Part shown: piece by piece, positions 33,433-45,900 of the stretch
How the letters are laid out: the number at the start of each line of letters is the position of its first letter
Position numbering within the stretch: the stretch's first letter is position 1
DNA from: Aphrocallistes beatrix
Lineage: Eukaryota > Porifera > Hexactinellida > Sceptrulophora > Aphrocallistidae
Reading direction: 5' to 3'
Length of the DNA: 64,000 nt
Assembly: GCA_963281255.1 (NCBI GenBank)
Contig: OY725489.1
Location: 5,146,001-5,210,000, forward strand
Position numbers and translations under genes: made by a program
Notes under the pieces: generated by a model
Database searches by the model: none
What the model was told of the DNA's origin: nothing
The model's input: only the letters and a program-made list of their open reading frames with translations

Positions 33433-33975
33433 GGTCAAAAAGAATTACCCACCACAGTATTTACTACTGTTTGCTACTTAGAGTTGATATTATAAGATCT
33501 TACATTGTTTAGTTCTAATACAACTTCGATTTATTCAAGTAGCTACCAGTCAATCAAATGGTTATCACTATCCGACTACTTTCAATAGGAGAGGATAGTT
33601 GTCTTGTCGAAAGAAGGTTATTCTTCACGGCAAATAGCAGCTCGACTCGTTGCAGTAGAAAGAGCGTTAGTCTCATCCTCCAGAAGCAACGACTGACTGG
33701 ATCTGTTGCCGACCTTCAGATCCCAGGAAGGTCCCTGAAAACCAGCAGTAAAGAGGATCGTCTAATCGTTCGGAAAAGTAAATCCGACCGTTTTAAAACA
33801 GCTCTCCAGATTCGAGCTGAAGATAAGGTTCAGTACGGAATAAATGTTTCGATATCTACGGCACAAAGAAGGCTCAGAGAAACCGGGCCTTGCCTCTCTA
33901 CCGATAGATTTGCTATGTCCATGGCCCTACCACTAATTTGTCGAGAGACATTACTTTCTATTAGTCATGATTGAA
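33433..33975 (+). pseudogene. Tc1-like transposase, N-terminal fragment
   Basis: The open frame 33558-33974 contains LQKQRLTGSVADLQIPGRSL, KEDRLIVRKSKSDRFKTALQ and STAQRRLRETG. This is the paired-type DNA-binding region of Tc1 transposases (TGSV.D....GRPR.T...EDR.++R...K.RF.TA.Q+R). The first 25 codons are out of register with the family. The DDE catalytic part is absent. An end-like sequence 'agggtcaaaaagaattaccc' lies at 33431; no partner end was found. It interrupts the minisatellite. Confidence 0.75.
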
Positions 33976-35626
33976 ATTGTCCGAACTGACCCCACCAATA
34001 ATGAGTCCTAGTCCAAAGGCCCTAGCAATCCCCATCCCGTGTCTATGCCTCTGAATGTGGAAATAGTACTTGCACTAGGAACTTTATAAACGTGGTATTA
34101 GAACAAGGAACATTTCATGTGGTCTATTGCATTTCCTGATCAAAGGACATTTACATGTTCTAGTGATATTAGTCGTAATCTAGGCAGATTTAAGGGATAT
34201 TAAACGTTCTCTAGAGAGATTCAAGCAAATCTAGTGACATTGAGTGTGCCCTAACGACATTTGAATAATTCTATGGAATTAAGATGTTCTTAGAACATTA
34301 TACGAGTATGTACGCTATGGACCTAATGTACACTTGGGCATTTGACGTACTCCAAGAAATGTAGTGTGGTCTAATGCATTTAACATCGTGTAATTGGATT
34401 TAAGTAATCTAGGCATATTTACATGTTCTACTGATATAGATGTGCTGTAAAGATAAATATCTTTTGACTTACGCCAGTCATAGTAAATATGCTCATTTGA
34501 CTTACGCCAGTCATAGTAAATATGCTCTAGAGACATTTATGATTTAATATCGACATTTAACTTGCTCTGGGATTTTGCCATGATTTGTGGATATTTGCTA
34601 TGCAGAAATTTAAGTTGTCTAATGGCAATTGACCTGCCCCTGGAAAGTTTAACGTGCTCTATAGACATTTGTAGTCATTCACGATCTCTACATTGTGGAC
34701 AGTTAACCTGCTCTATGCGCATTTTATGACTTCTAGGGATATTTAGCATACTCAAGGAACTTGTACGTGCTCTATGGTAGGATTCCATAGATTTTAACGA
34801 GTATTAGCATATCTAGAGACGTTTTGGATGCTTTCAGCACATTACATGTACACCTAGTGACATTTGACAACCACTAAATGATCCGTGATTTAAGGCGATT
34901 TGGCTAGATATGGGAGATTCTCATTGTCTCGAAGGCTTTACTCCTTTAGACATATTTAATATGGTCTAGCAACATTTCATAAGATTCAAGGACATATATC
35001 GTTATATATGGGAGGCATTCCACCTCATTTCACCAACCCAAAACAGGACTTCCTTCGAACAGTCCAATTATTTGGAATTTAGAACAACTTTATGTGTTAG
35101 GATTAACCTGAAATCTTAGGCGCCAAAACACTTCTGTAAGCCATATTATAGCATAGACAAATAATCGGGTTTTTTTGTATCGGACCCAATTTGTCTCAAT
35201 CGACTTTACATTTAAATTTCAAACTATTGTGCAGTTGTAGTGTATTTTAAGATATCCATAGCTATCTAGGTATAATTTACCACGGAGATTTCAAATTACA
35301 TTCATAAAACTCTAAAGTGCCAATTTAATTGGTCATTTTTTCAAAATTATTTCTAACACAATTTGACTGAGACTTAAAATACCTAGTAAATTGATTGTTA
35401 ACTAACATATGAATCAGTGAAAACTTCTTGTTCCTTGTATTCTCTTTGTACACCTAAATATATCTTGTAAAGAATTTTTCAACATCGCTCTCGGAAATGT
35501 AGAAAAAAGTTATGTCACCAAATATAGCTTACAGAAATCATACATTCCTTCGGGACTTGAAATTTGATTAATATGTGTTCTCTTTACTTTATATCGCTGT
35601 GATACGTTTGATGTTTCTTCCTATGC

Positions 35627-35943
35627 CAGGGATTCTTAACCTGGGGGGCATTTTGATTTTTTCTATGTAAAAATCATTAAATTTTTGACATGGCTAGTAC
35701 TTACATTTGAAGCTTGGTGATCGAATATCATCCATAATGTGAATTTAGAATCTGATTTTAAAAGGGACAAATAGCTACCTCGTTATAACCTACTTGGTTA
35801 TACCCGATCAATTAATCAGTTACTCAATTAGTCAAAATAATTAAACTATATACATTTACTAAATAGATTTCAAAGTCAAGGGGGCATGATGATTAAATGG
35901 TTATAAAAGGGAGGCGTAAGGACACAAAGGTTAAGAATCCCTG
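35627..35943. mobile_element. hAT-type MITE
   Basis: The ends CAGGGATTCTTAACC and ...GGTTAAGAATCCCTG are perfect inverted repeats of about 15 bp. The 8-bp flanks tcctatgc (35619-35626) and tcatatgc (35944-35951) agree at 7 of 8. 317 bp. The frame at 35897-36151 crosses its edge and is not a gene. Confidence 0.85.
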
Positions 35944-36381
35944 TCATATGCCATCGCAAGGAGATTTCATGTGCAACAGCAAAAGAATTCCATTTGCTAT
36001 CAAATCCAAAGTATTATACTATATGCTTGTACAAATTAATGAAATTATGCTTATTCTTGTATTGCGAAGAAGAACATTGAAGAATGAGCGAAATACCATC
36101 AAAAATTTCCTTGGCATTTTTAGTTATCTCGATTGTGTCTTGGCAGTATAGGAGTGTAAAGTAAGTTTGTCAATCGAACTGACAATCATGTCTATTAAGT
36201 TTTGGATAGAAGTTGAGTCAGATATTAGTCTAGTTCAATCTGTGCCAACCCATTGTTGATGGATAATTTCGGAATGCATTGTTTTTCGAATTAATGTATA
36301 TATTACCGATTTTGTTAAAAAACAAAGGAATATGTTTATTTTAATGATGGCATGATACTACAGAAATTATATAGATGTAGA

Positions 36382-36840
36382 TTATACTTTATTCCACTCT
36401 TGCTCGCATTTCCTACAGATATAAAGGTCATCACCTATATCCGCTAACCATACATCTTCACAGCCAGTGTGATACCAACTTTCACAGAAATCACATCCCA
36501 CCCAGTCATCATTCTTCTGGTCTCTCAGAACTGGACAATCATGCATTCCGCATTTCTCGCAGATTTCATTATCAAAATTCAAGTGCAGCTGAAGATTCCA
36601 TTCCTTAACTAGACCCGAAATAATTTGCCGGACACTCGCCGAAAGTTTCTTCCAGTATTCGCCTTACTCATCTGGATTGTCTTTCTTCCTCTCTTCAGTC
36701 CATTTGAGACATTTGCTGCACACGCGTTCATAGAGGACGTAATCCAATACCTTACCGCTATATACCTCAATTGCAGCCGCGAATCCTTGATTCGAATAAT
36801 TGCGTCTCTGATGCCATGAACCGTCGTAACTTACAGTACA
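36382..36840 (-). pseudogene. Mutator-like transposase fragment with PHD finger
   Basis: The minus strand first encodes an N-terminal transposase block near 36830-36600. It reads SYDGSWHQRRNYSNQGFAAA, then IEVYSGKVLDYVLYERVCSK and EYWKKLSASVRQI, with one TAA after NPDE. DGSW with SGKVLDY is typical of the 'Mutator-like transposase' family in invertebrates. After an internal deletion (junction near 36575) it joins directly to a PHD finger at 36582-36382. The PHD shows CEKCGMHDC, WVGCDFCESWYHTGC and YICRKCEQEW, so all Cys/His ligands are present. Non-functional deletion derivative of the element at 43360-44524. Confidence 0.75.
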
Positions 36841-37440
36841 ATTCTTACAGTTTGGGATATTTGACTTGTCGGCTGTGTCGCGTACAAGTTAAGCTGACAT
36901 AGACATGGATTGTTGACAGATTGTATATGCTGATTCGACCAATTACAAGAGAGAATTTATCTATATATAGCATATTGCTAATTTAACCTTTCGTAGCCAT
37001 GCATGCTACTAAAACTGGTACATACTTTGTATATTTTTGGTCTGAAACAAAGAAATAGTATTAACGAATCTCATGGCAGTGTGATGAAAGAATTGATATA
37101 AGGAGCGGAGATTGAATTTAAAACACGGTTCTTTCCAATTACTAGTCGCGTGCCAGTATTTGTGCCCTCCCAAACTTTTTTCACATATAAATTATGTTGT
37201 AGGAGATGCTGACCCCGAACACAATCAAGCTTTTTTGTAGGTATTTTGTTAAATTACCTCTATGTGAATTCTGAAAAAAAATTCGTTCATACATTCATAT
37301 TGCATTCTCTTTTAGTGTTCTCTTCTGGATTATATATTATCTCTACATTCATACGGGTTACTTGTAAGTACAATGTTTTGTTATTTTATTGTCAAGAAAT
37401 CGTTTTCGTTTTCGGATGTCTAATAATGGTTTCCTATTGT

Positions 37441-37520
37441 TAAAGGTCCGTAATTCCGGTGAAAAACATGGTTTGGTTCAAAAACAATTGACCGGAATTC
37501 GGAATAGCGGGGTGGCCGCT

Positions 37521-37562
<42 letters not shown>

Positions 37563-37600
37563 GATTGAAGAAACTGTCAGGCACAGAGAGCAGATTTTTG
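37441..37600 (+). repeat. (GA)n microsatellite and repeat ends
   Basis: A MITE-like tail ('ggtggccgctattgag') runs into a (GA)n tract (37523-37560) and then a short family A piece ('attgattgaagaaactgtca', 'cagatttttgac'). Confidence 0.55.
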
Positions 37601-39156
37601 ACATTCAATGAATTAATTATCATTATTTGTTTTGGGTATAAAGTAATATTTCCAGAGTTTGAAGATGCACACATTTGTTTACATTATAAGCACTCATCTT
37701 GTGGAAACCTGACAGAAGTGTCATGGAGGATCAAGGTTTGCATGTCAACCTTAAACCTTCCCCTAATATTTAATTTCTAAAACTTCATATTTTAGAAAGT
37801 GATGTTAATAAAACAAAAAACTCATCTAATTGAAAAACAATTGAAATTGAAATTATGTTTGTGTGATGAGAGCCATCTCCGTCGAGCATATTATCACATT
37901 GCGAGAGCATTGAGCTACAAAATGTAGCTATTAAAGGTTGCTGACATCATATATAAGACTACCACAGAATAATTTGAGTCCTTTCCTTTCAAAGGAATAA
38001 TATTTGCTCTCTCATTTCAGGTTTGGCAGAAGCTAACTAAGGGTGGTTTAGCAAAAGTCATATTTGATCATATTTGAAGTACAATTAGCAAGGCAAAATT
38101 GTGGTTTTACAATACCTGTAATACAAATTCTATGAAAAAGTGCTAAATTCCGCATCCGCTCCCGCTTGTTCAGGCTTGCATTTAGTTTTACCATGATTGT
38201 ACTAACTAAAATATTAGAAACATATTTTTAGATTTATTGACCGTCAAAATATAATATGATAGATTTGTGTTGTTTATCATACTGATTATAATAATTAAAA
38301 GGGGCTAGCATATATATGTATGATTATTGACGGGGGTAGCACAACAGGACCAACATTTGAATACTCCATAAGTTGGGATGTATGCTGACACTCTAATGAC
38401 AATCTAATTTATGCCCCCTGTCGAGGAATTCCGGGCGCCACCCCTGATTGTTGGCTAAGTCTTATTGCAAGACAACATTGATATATAATTCGGAGTGCCT
38501 GCATTTGTCGGATTTTAGTTATTGGCATTTGTCCGACAACCTTTCCTATATTTACCATATTTCGGATGATTTCGAGCCTAGCGACTAAAGACCAAGCAGC
38601 TACACACAGTACTAGCTAGTACATATGCTACGGTGGGTATGTAAAATCCCATGATTACATTGTTATGCGCCTAAAATCCCATGATATTACGTGAGTAGTT
38701 AAATCCTCTACCTCAACTGCCCCTTTCACCTGGTTTCGAGCTCCGTTCTTCCTTTACAATTCGGCCTTTGGCTTCTTCATCCTATTTCCACATCAAAAGC
38801 AACCACTTCCTCAAAAATTCCAGATGCGAAATTCCTCGGGGCGAAATTTCCTGGTCTTTCCAGTAATCCAGGGACGAAACTTCGGTTTACCAGAGGAAAA
38901 GTTGAACTTAATTGAGTTTTAATCTATTTTTCTGTCAATTAAATTTCAAGTTGAGTGTGATTCTAACTTGTTTATATTCATTGAGTTAAGTGGAATCCCT
39001 ATTGGTCAATAAAATAAAAGCCAACTGTATTAATAAAACATTGCTCTTTCATTGGTCAGCAGAGTCAGCAAGGTTTCGTAATCCTTTTTTAAATTTCAAC
39101 AATCAAATTTCCAGTTTAGAGAGTGATTATAACTTGTTTACAGGCATTGAATTAGC

Positions 39157-39230
39157 CATAGCATTCTATACACTAAGGTAATGGCGCGCTTAACATTTTT
39201 GGGACCAGGGATTGGTTAGTTAATTAAGGA
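39157..39230 (+). mobile_element. Solo end of the P-like TIR element
   Basis: 'catagcattctatacactaa', 'ggtaatgg', 'gggaccagggattggttag' matches the left end at 10165-10235 with several differences. No partner end. Confidence 0.55.
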
Positions 39231-39345
39231 ATCTGCCATATGCGATTATGATATATATATTGTTTTATGTGAATATTCTATTATAATAACTAGGTTTATC
39301 ACCTTTACCATTAAGTTAGAATAATTTAGAAACATTTTAGAGGCA

Positions 39346-39755
39346 GTTTAAGGAACCGCTGTAAACTTAATGCCGTTATGGCTACTCAAAAGAGGCGTCG
39401 GAGAGTTCTCAAATCCCAATTCATTGCAGCCGAATCCTCTAGGCGTAGACGTGAAAAGGATACTACGACCTATAAATCTGGAGGTTTTGGTACTGAGCTC
39501 TCACCTGTTGCCATGAAAGAATTACCTTCCACGAGTGTTAACGCTGATGACTCTGAAACAGTTTGCGAGGAATGTGAACAACACGACTGCCCAACCGGGG
39601 GAAAGAGGTCGAATGATGACTGGTTAGGTTGTGAGTTCTGCCTGAGATGGTTTCACTGTGGATGCATCAATATTAGTATAAAGGACGTGGGAGATGATCC
39701 TTATATCTGTAGGAAATGTGACTTGGAATTCGAGTCCTTTGTAGAACCTGTATAA
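39346..39755 (+). CDS. PHD-finger protein, C-terminal part of a Mutator-like transposase
   Basis: Intact frame from ATG at 39378 (125 residues). Similarity to the tail of the transposase at 43360 begins earlier, at RNRCK near 39348. It has a basic stretch (QKRRRRVLKSQFIAAESSRR) and a conserved linker (TTYKSGGFGTELS). The PHD finger covers residues about 60-115: CEECEQHDC, DDWLGCEFCLRWFHCGC, YICRKC. All zinc ligands are kept, while the linker before them is diverged, so this copy may be older or under constraint. It is on the opposite strand to the other two copies. No catalytic domain lies upstream. It could be a small domesticated gene or an undamaged fossil end. Confidence 0.6.
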
Positions 39756-39759
39756 GTAT

Positions 39760-41350
39760 CGTTTCTGTAGTAGCATGCAACCATTATAATAATATGAAAA
39801 TATTTTACAATAGAGAGACAATAGAGAGAGAGAGAGAGTCATACATAGTAAGCGAAATCGAGTCGTCGTAAAATGATTAGAAAAGAGATGGTAAAGAGTA
39901 TACTATAAACTTGGAACTTAATCTTTATCAGATTTAGATATAGGATGAATCAAATGATTTAAAATAAACACTCAAATACAAACGCTAAAAAATTATTTAG
40001 ATCATTTATCCATGGTCCAATCTGGAATGAAGAAAAAGTAAAAATATTTTCTGAAGTTATATGTTATTATCCATGGTCAAGAATGATTCGGATGTCGTAT
40101 ACACTGAACGAAAATAAATGAGATCCTGCCATGCAAGAACCTAGACTCACGAGACTGGTGGGGTAGGTCAAGCTGCAGTCGGATCAATTTTACAAGTTAC
40201 TTCATAGTTACACTAGTGCTTATATCGAAGCGTTGATCGAAATGGATTTTGCAGCTGAATGTGTTGGTGAGACTCAAGGACAGTCTTTTTAGATTCCTGT
40301 GAAGTTCCATCCATCCACGAGCTACGCTTTTCCTGTGCGTATGTTTGGAACCCAGAGAGAGAAATATTCGTTTTGAGCTCAGTGGAGTACGACTGGCTTC
40401 ACTACGATCGCCTTGCCGATGCTGCTATCTGACAATTGTATGGTAGCACCAAGCGCGACCCTGCATTCAGCAAAAGATAATATATCAACTGAAAGGCTGC
40501 TACTCCCGTGTTACACACACTTGACTAGCAGGTGTCTCAAAGAAGCTATTGGAGGAGGAGGGCAAGGGAGATGGAAGAGAGAAAAGAAAGTAATTATTAG
40601 TATTTTATCTCAATGAAAATATAAATGACCGTATACGTATTATCGAATAGTAGCCCCCTCGAAATATAATAAGCTAATCAGGCATCGAACTATTTGAGGC
40701 GGCGTCCACATTTTGGCTGGTCTTCGACGGACGCGTGGCACCAGGGAAATTACGACACCTCGGATGATATTTCGCACTTGGATTTTTGTGATAAGTAAAT
40801 AATCATCCGCCTGACGGTCCCAGAAACAATAATCGCCGTGGCTACTAATCGAGTGTATTATCTGCATTATCTTCGAAACAGTTTATCGTTTATCGTTTAT
40901 AGCTCTACCTATCTGCGCATACCTATGTATCTAGGCCAAGAAAGACCAATTCGGGTATCTCTATTCTTGTGTAGATTGGCGCATGCGCCCAGATGGATAA
41001 GTATATGTGCCCAGTACTTTTCAATAGCTCAATACTTGTGGTATATTGTGATTAGTGTGTCTTAGTTTTGATTTGTATGGTAATTTTCATCCCAATAAAT
41101 GTTTAAACAATCAAATAGCACTTTCAAGAGATTTAACTTCTAGATTAATCCGCCGGTTCGCCGATCACGTTCCCCGTCCTAAATTGATATTTTAAAAATC
41201 GTACTACATACCAATGTTATATCGAATTAGATAATATATTTACAGAATTAAAGTTATAACACGTGATTTATATTCATTCATGAGTGTAGGCCCTATTCCT
41301 CTCTGATTTTCTCAGAAGCATTGCATGGTCTATTTGCGTACGGGTGCTAC
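39760..41350. other. No recognised gene
   Basis: A short (GA)n tract at 39810-39838. The frames at 40413-40616 and 40838-41065 have no recognisable content. Confidence 0.4.
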
Positions 41351-41358
41351 AAACGAAA

Positions 41359-42650
41359 GTGTCATGTAGCAAAGAAGTCCGTACCATCCCGAAGGTGATG
41401 GATAGGCAGAAAGAATGATCCAGACATATAAACAGAATATGCGATGTCTGTTGCAAGACAGACATGTGTCTAGAACGAAATGGCCGGAATTGACGCAAGA
41501 GATTTCTTTCGTCTGCAATTCACAGGTGAATACTAGTACGGGCTTCACACCTCAGGAGGTTATGTTTGGGGAGAAATTACGGGGGAAAATTGATACGGAC
41601 ATCCCTCCCCGAGATTATGTCTCGTATTCAGATCCCACTTCCTATTATGAGTTTGCGAAGTCTAGAGACAGTCAACTTCATGAAAAAACGACACTTAATA
41701 TTGAAAGTGCACAACAGAGAATGAAGGATGTGTATGATAAGAAAACAAAAGCTAGCAACATTTTACCGGGAGATTGGGTTCTGGTAAAGGATGAAACACG
41801 ACAGAACACCCTTGAACCAATGTTTACTGGACCCTGGTTGGTAGTTGAGAGGTTCGGAGTCGATGTTCATAATTTTAAACGATCCGAGTTCAGAGAGAAG
41901 GCAAACAGTTCATCTGAATCGTTGCAAACCATCTAGTACAGAAATTAATGAGAGCCAACTAGGGATTTATCCACAGAGCTCGGACAGCCCTGGCGAGCCG
42001 AATGAGATCGACGACGAAATCATACTTTCAAGAAACTCCCAGTGTCATCAAGAGGACGTTACTGAATTAAGGAGATCAGGAAGGCTCAGGAGGGACCCAG
42101 ACCGCTATGGAGACATGGAAGTTTATTGGCATAACAGGGGCAGCTTAAGGAATCAAGATGATAAGGAGGAACTTTGAAGGGGAAGGTGAATGTCATGTAG
42201 CAAAGAAGCCGAGATAATTACCAAGCGCTACTTGGGTAGGCTTCGTTTAGTATAGGCTTAACAATCACTTGTATTCACTTAGTATATAGGAGTAGTTACT
42301 AGTTTCCTTATTAGTTTTTGTAACTTGCTATTTAGTAATCTATACTTACCAGTATTCTCAACTATATCACAAAAGTATCAGTGATAACAATCTCCTCAGT
42401 CTGGTACTCCTCTCATTTGATTCTGAACGAAGAGGTAATCGTTAAAACTCCGGCCTTCGGAGCACGTTAGTGGCGAGGGGAGGAATGCCTTCTCTCCAAA
42501 GGACCAATCAACAGATAAGGAGGAAATGGATAGGATCACTTAAGCTGAGGGCTGGACGTTAGTGTTTCGCGTCAATTGATTATTTCTCAGTCCTTATTTT
42601 CTGACGAAGGACATTTTCAATTGTACAAGTTGGTATGTTTGGTTTACTTA
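41359..42650 (+). mobile_element. Ty3/Gypsy fossil: integrase tail and LTR
   Basis: The plus strand encodes the C-terminal part of an LTR-element integrase at 41415-41936 (NTSTGFTPQEVMFGEKLRG, GDWVLVKDETRQNT, MFTGPWLVVERFG). An overlapping tail frame follows (41845-42177; ELRRSGRLRRDPDRYGD). A putative LTR begins TGTCATGTAGCAAAGAAG at 42190, and the same 18 bases stand at 41359, consistent with repeats at both ends. The 3' limit is uncertain. Broken; only the 3' part of the coding region remains. Confidence 0.75.
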
Positions 42651-42697
42651 TTTCTTATGTCATTCATATTTGAAATGAATTTGTGAAAGTGAACAAT

Positions 42698-42775
42698 ATT
42701 TGGCACCTGTAGGGACTTCTGAAAGTGTTTATTTGTCCAGGGCGACTCTGAGAACACGAAGTGTTCATTAGCACG
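42698..42775 (+). repeat. Degenerate GC module
   Basis: 'ccagggcgactctgagaaca' then 'cgaagtgttca' parallels 12468-12500. The end is replaced by the palindrome 'ttagcacgcgtgtgctaa'. Confidence 0.5.
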
Positions 42776-43359
42776 CGTGTGCTAATTAAATATTATAGTT
42801 TGGTACTTTCATCAATGTGTAAGGTATTGGTAATCGACTCTATAGCGCCGTCGTGTTTCACCCTGAAATAATTTACCTGTGCCCCAGCTGTGCCCTGGCA
42901 AGCTTCAATCCCTAGCTGCACCACTGTCCACCCCTTATACAATACTTGTACGTATTTGGACTCCTGAGGTACTCCTCCACAGTTACACAATTTTTTGTAG
43001 TCAAAATTTAGACACATTTACCCGAATTGACCTAATTCATTATAATTTCTCCTGATATGATTGGAATTGAATTGTATCTTGATTGTGATAAATGTGATCG
43101 GATTTGCTCAATTTGTTCCAATAAGCGGATTTCTTCCAAGCAATTGTATCTTATATAGATATTTTAATTTTATCATATAGTATATGCGTATTAATAAAAA
43201 GGATTATGTATATATTTTCAAAAAAAGCCCCCAATAATTTGATGCATTGTTTTCCGAATTAATGTACTATATAGTATTACCGATTTTAATAAAGAACGAA
43301 GGGATATGTGTTTATTTTAATGATGGCATGATACTACAGAAATGATATAGATGTGTAGA

Positions 43360-44524
43360 TTATATATTATTCCACTCTTGCTCGCATTTCCTACAGATAT
43401 AAGGGTCATCACCTATATCCGCTAACCATACATCTTCACAGCCAGTGTGATACCAACTTTCACAGAAATCACATCCCACCCAGTCGTCATTCTTCTGATC
43501 TCTCAGAACTGGACAATCATGCATTCCACATTTCTCGCAGATTTCAGTATCATCCTTGTTAAAGACAAGGATGGGAGAAGTGACTTCTTTACGGCCAGAA
43601 GAGGATAGCTCACTACCAAAGCATCCAGATTTATACGTAGTCGCGTCTTTTTCCCGTTTACGCCTTGAAGATTCGGCAATCAGGAATTGACTCTTCAGAA
43701 GACGCCTACGTCTTTTCTGAGGATCCTTCACAGCCTTTCTCTTGCATCTATTCCGTTCCTTATCCATCGTTACTAGGTGAGCTAGAGTCACATTAGTACA
43801 TTGCACTCCCATTTCCGCTAAGATTGATGCGAGTATCAATGAGCCTTCATTGAAAGTTGACACAGCTATTGACGCAGAAGCTTGGAGAGAGTATTGTCCT
43901 ACCCGTTTTCCTTTAGGAGCATTGTGCCACAAAACTGAATGTAGGGATTCATTGGCATTTTGTGTTAAACCAAGCGTCAAGGCAGAACACATATCTAGGC
44001 TTGCAAACTTCAAAAAAACATCTTGCTCGTGATAACTCATCTCCATTCAGATATGGTAGTCGCAGTTTGGGAGGTGTAATAGAGCTACCTTCGACTGAAA
44101 GTGCAAGAGTATTTTGAAAGTAACACCAAGAGCTCTTTGAAAACGGACAACTTTCATGCTTCTCAACCAAATGATCGAGTAATGTATAGAGAGCCTTTTG
44201 AATGTCTATCGCTGTTTTCCTTCTGTTCTGAACGATAACAAGTGCATAAAGATGGCCAATCCTCTGAACCTTTGAAGCGGGTATTGGTTTGGATGTTAAA
44301 GTTTTCGTGGTTTTCTTCCTCATTGCCTTTTTTAATCTCCCTTGTGCATGCCCGATGCACTCCTCCTTTCGTAGATTTTCCAATCCTTTGTACGGATCGC
44401 TTTCTCGTAACCGCTTAAAAGAGCTTGAGTCTCCATCGCCTACATATGTGGTATAAGCAAGAGAATGTTTGGTGACAGATCTAGCCAAAATTTCAAGTGC
44501 AGCGAGATTCGACTGTATTTTCAT
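43360..44524 (-). pseudogene. Mutator-like (MULE) transposase with C-terminal PHD finger
   Basis: Two overlapping minus-strand frames. Frame one (44524-43949) has YTTYVGDGDSSSFKRLRESD, ECIGHAQGRLKKAMRKK and CPFSKSSWCYFQNT, the central blocks of the animal 'Mutator-like transposase' family. Frame two (44046-43360) continues with LTQNANESLHSVLWHNAPKG and ASIAVSTFNEG. It then has a basic region (QKRRRRLLKSQF) and a PHD finger with all ligands (CEKCGMHDC, WVGCDFCESWYHTGC, YICRKCEQEW). One frameshift near 44040 separates the frames. The N-terminal DGSW block is missing here but is kept in copy 1. The PHD may read chromatin marks to guide insertion (inference). Confidence 0.85.
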
Positions 44525-44569
44525 TGAGAAATATCTGTCTAGTATCTATCTACGTACATACTACGAACC

Positions 44570-44825
44570 ATATTCAAAGTGCTCGTAGGCACACACCTGT
44601 TCGAATTATCCGTGTTCGTATTAACCGATGTATTTAGTATTGAAAACGCACTGAAGGGGACCCACAAATCGTACTTATTATCCGATATTTCGTCTTATCC
44701 GTGTTCGTGTTAACCGGAGTTCGTTTGTATATATTTTGCCATAGATTAGGTTGGGGAATCAAAACTTGTACTTCTTATCCAATTATACTCCTTATCCGTG
44801 TTCGTATTAACGAGAGTCGACTTAT
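44570..44825. mobile_element. Tigger-like MITE remnants
   Basis: Repeated 'ttatccgtgttcgtattaac' motifs and the end 'aacgagagtcgact' before TATA. The pattern resembles pogo/Tigger subterminal repeats and recurs at 62400-62555. It sits just upstream of the transposase fragment. Confidence 0.45.
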
Positions 44826-45739
44826 ATGATAGATTCCTTAAAACAGTAGAATGCCCACTGGGGATACAGTGTCTCCGATATCGCGGATGTCTCTCGACCA
44901 TTTTCTATGCAACTGAAGTCATAAAATGCTGGGCATTCTACGTACAGTTAATATTTCGTATCTGCTATAATTATTACTTCGTCAAGCTGTCATATGTCTA
45001 TTAAATTCAAATTTCGCATCGTTGTGCTAGGGAACCATATGCTAAAATTATCTTCAATATGCAGGTTGTGATAACATACTAATTTTAGCTCCGTTTAGTC
45101 AACACACCGGTGAGTATCTTATCTATATATAGCACATTGCTAGTTTCACCTTTCGTAGTCATGCATGCTACTAAACTGGTACATACTTTGTATATTTTTG
45201 GTCTGAAACAAAAAAATAGTATTAACGAATCTCATGGAAGTGTGATGAAAGAATTGATATAAGGAGTGGAGATTGAATTTACAACACGGTTCTTCCCAAT
45301 TACTAGTCGCGTGCCAGTATTTGTGCCCTCCCAAACTTCTTTCACATATAAATTATGTTGTAGGATATGCTGACCCCGAACACCATCAGCATTTTTGTAG
45401 ATATTTTGGTAAATTACCTCTATGTGAATTCTGAATAAGAATTCGTTCATACATTCATGTTGCATTCTCTTTTAGTGTTCTCTCCTGGATTATATATTAT
45501 CTCTACATTCATACGGGAAAGCAGATTTTGATCGAAAACTAAAATCGGAATTTGATCGAAAATGGCAGTTGAAAAATGGTCGAAAGTGTAAAAGTGATTA
45601 AGTCGAAATTTGATCGAAAAGATCTCCGATGCTGGAAAATGATCGAAAATGGTTTCCTTTGAAATGTGAGTACATTGTTGTGAATTAGTATGAATTCTCA
45701 AAATGATAACAACCATTGTTAGTAAATGAGTTGTCAATT

Positions 45740-45900
45740 ACTTTGAAATGTAATATATTACTATTACTATTACTTATATTCATTTTTCCTATTACTATTA
45801 CTATTACAATAACATTTTGTTTATATCTAATATATTGCTATTACTACTACTATTGCTATTACTAATTCTTATTACTATTACTATTACAAATTTCTTGACA
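45740..45900. repeat. (ATT/ACT)n microsatellite
   Basis: Irregular 'attactattactattac' runs. A similar tract lies at 46270-46350 on the other side of a hAT remnant, so both may be subterminal repeats of that element. Confidence 0.6.

Larger units (their letters stand above)
32110..35010 (+). repeat. Decayed ~20-bp minisatellite, ~2.9 kb
   Basis: Degenerate units of the form 'acatttaacgtgctctatgg' recur about every 18-22 bp across most of this stretch. Examples lie at 32125 (acatttaacatgctttatgg), 32667 (acatttaacgtccttaagg), 34551 (acatttaacttgctctggg) and 34648 (agtttaacgtgctctatag). Units are strongly diverged and phase slips. A Tc1 piece (33433-33975) and a GC module (32530-32590) interrupt it. 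No coding frame explains the pattern. Confidence 0.65.
36272..38716. repeat. Segmental duplication, copy 1
   Basis: Collinear with 43240-46663 in the same orientation. Shared blocks are 36272-36570 with 43240-43550, 36950-37357 with 45115-45518, and 38385-38716 with 46356-46663. Non-shared DNA lies between these blocks in each copy. The blocks match nearly base for base over hundreds of bases. Confidence 0.85.

Noticed and set aside
32110-35010. Possible CRISPR-like or coding explanation of the 20-bp beat
   Set aside because: There are no conserved repeats separated by unique spacers and no open frame; units are contiguous and all degenerate.
41274-41548. Minus-strand frames over the LTR fossil
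   Set aside because: They are antisense to the recognisable integrase segment.
44798-45004. Plus-strand frame between MITE and duplication block
   Set aside because: No motif; it overlaps a Tigger-like end.
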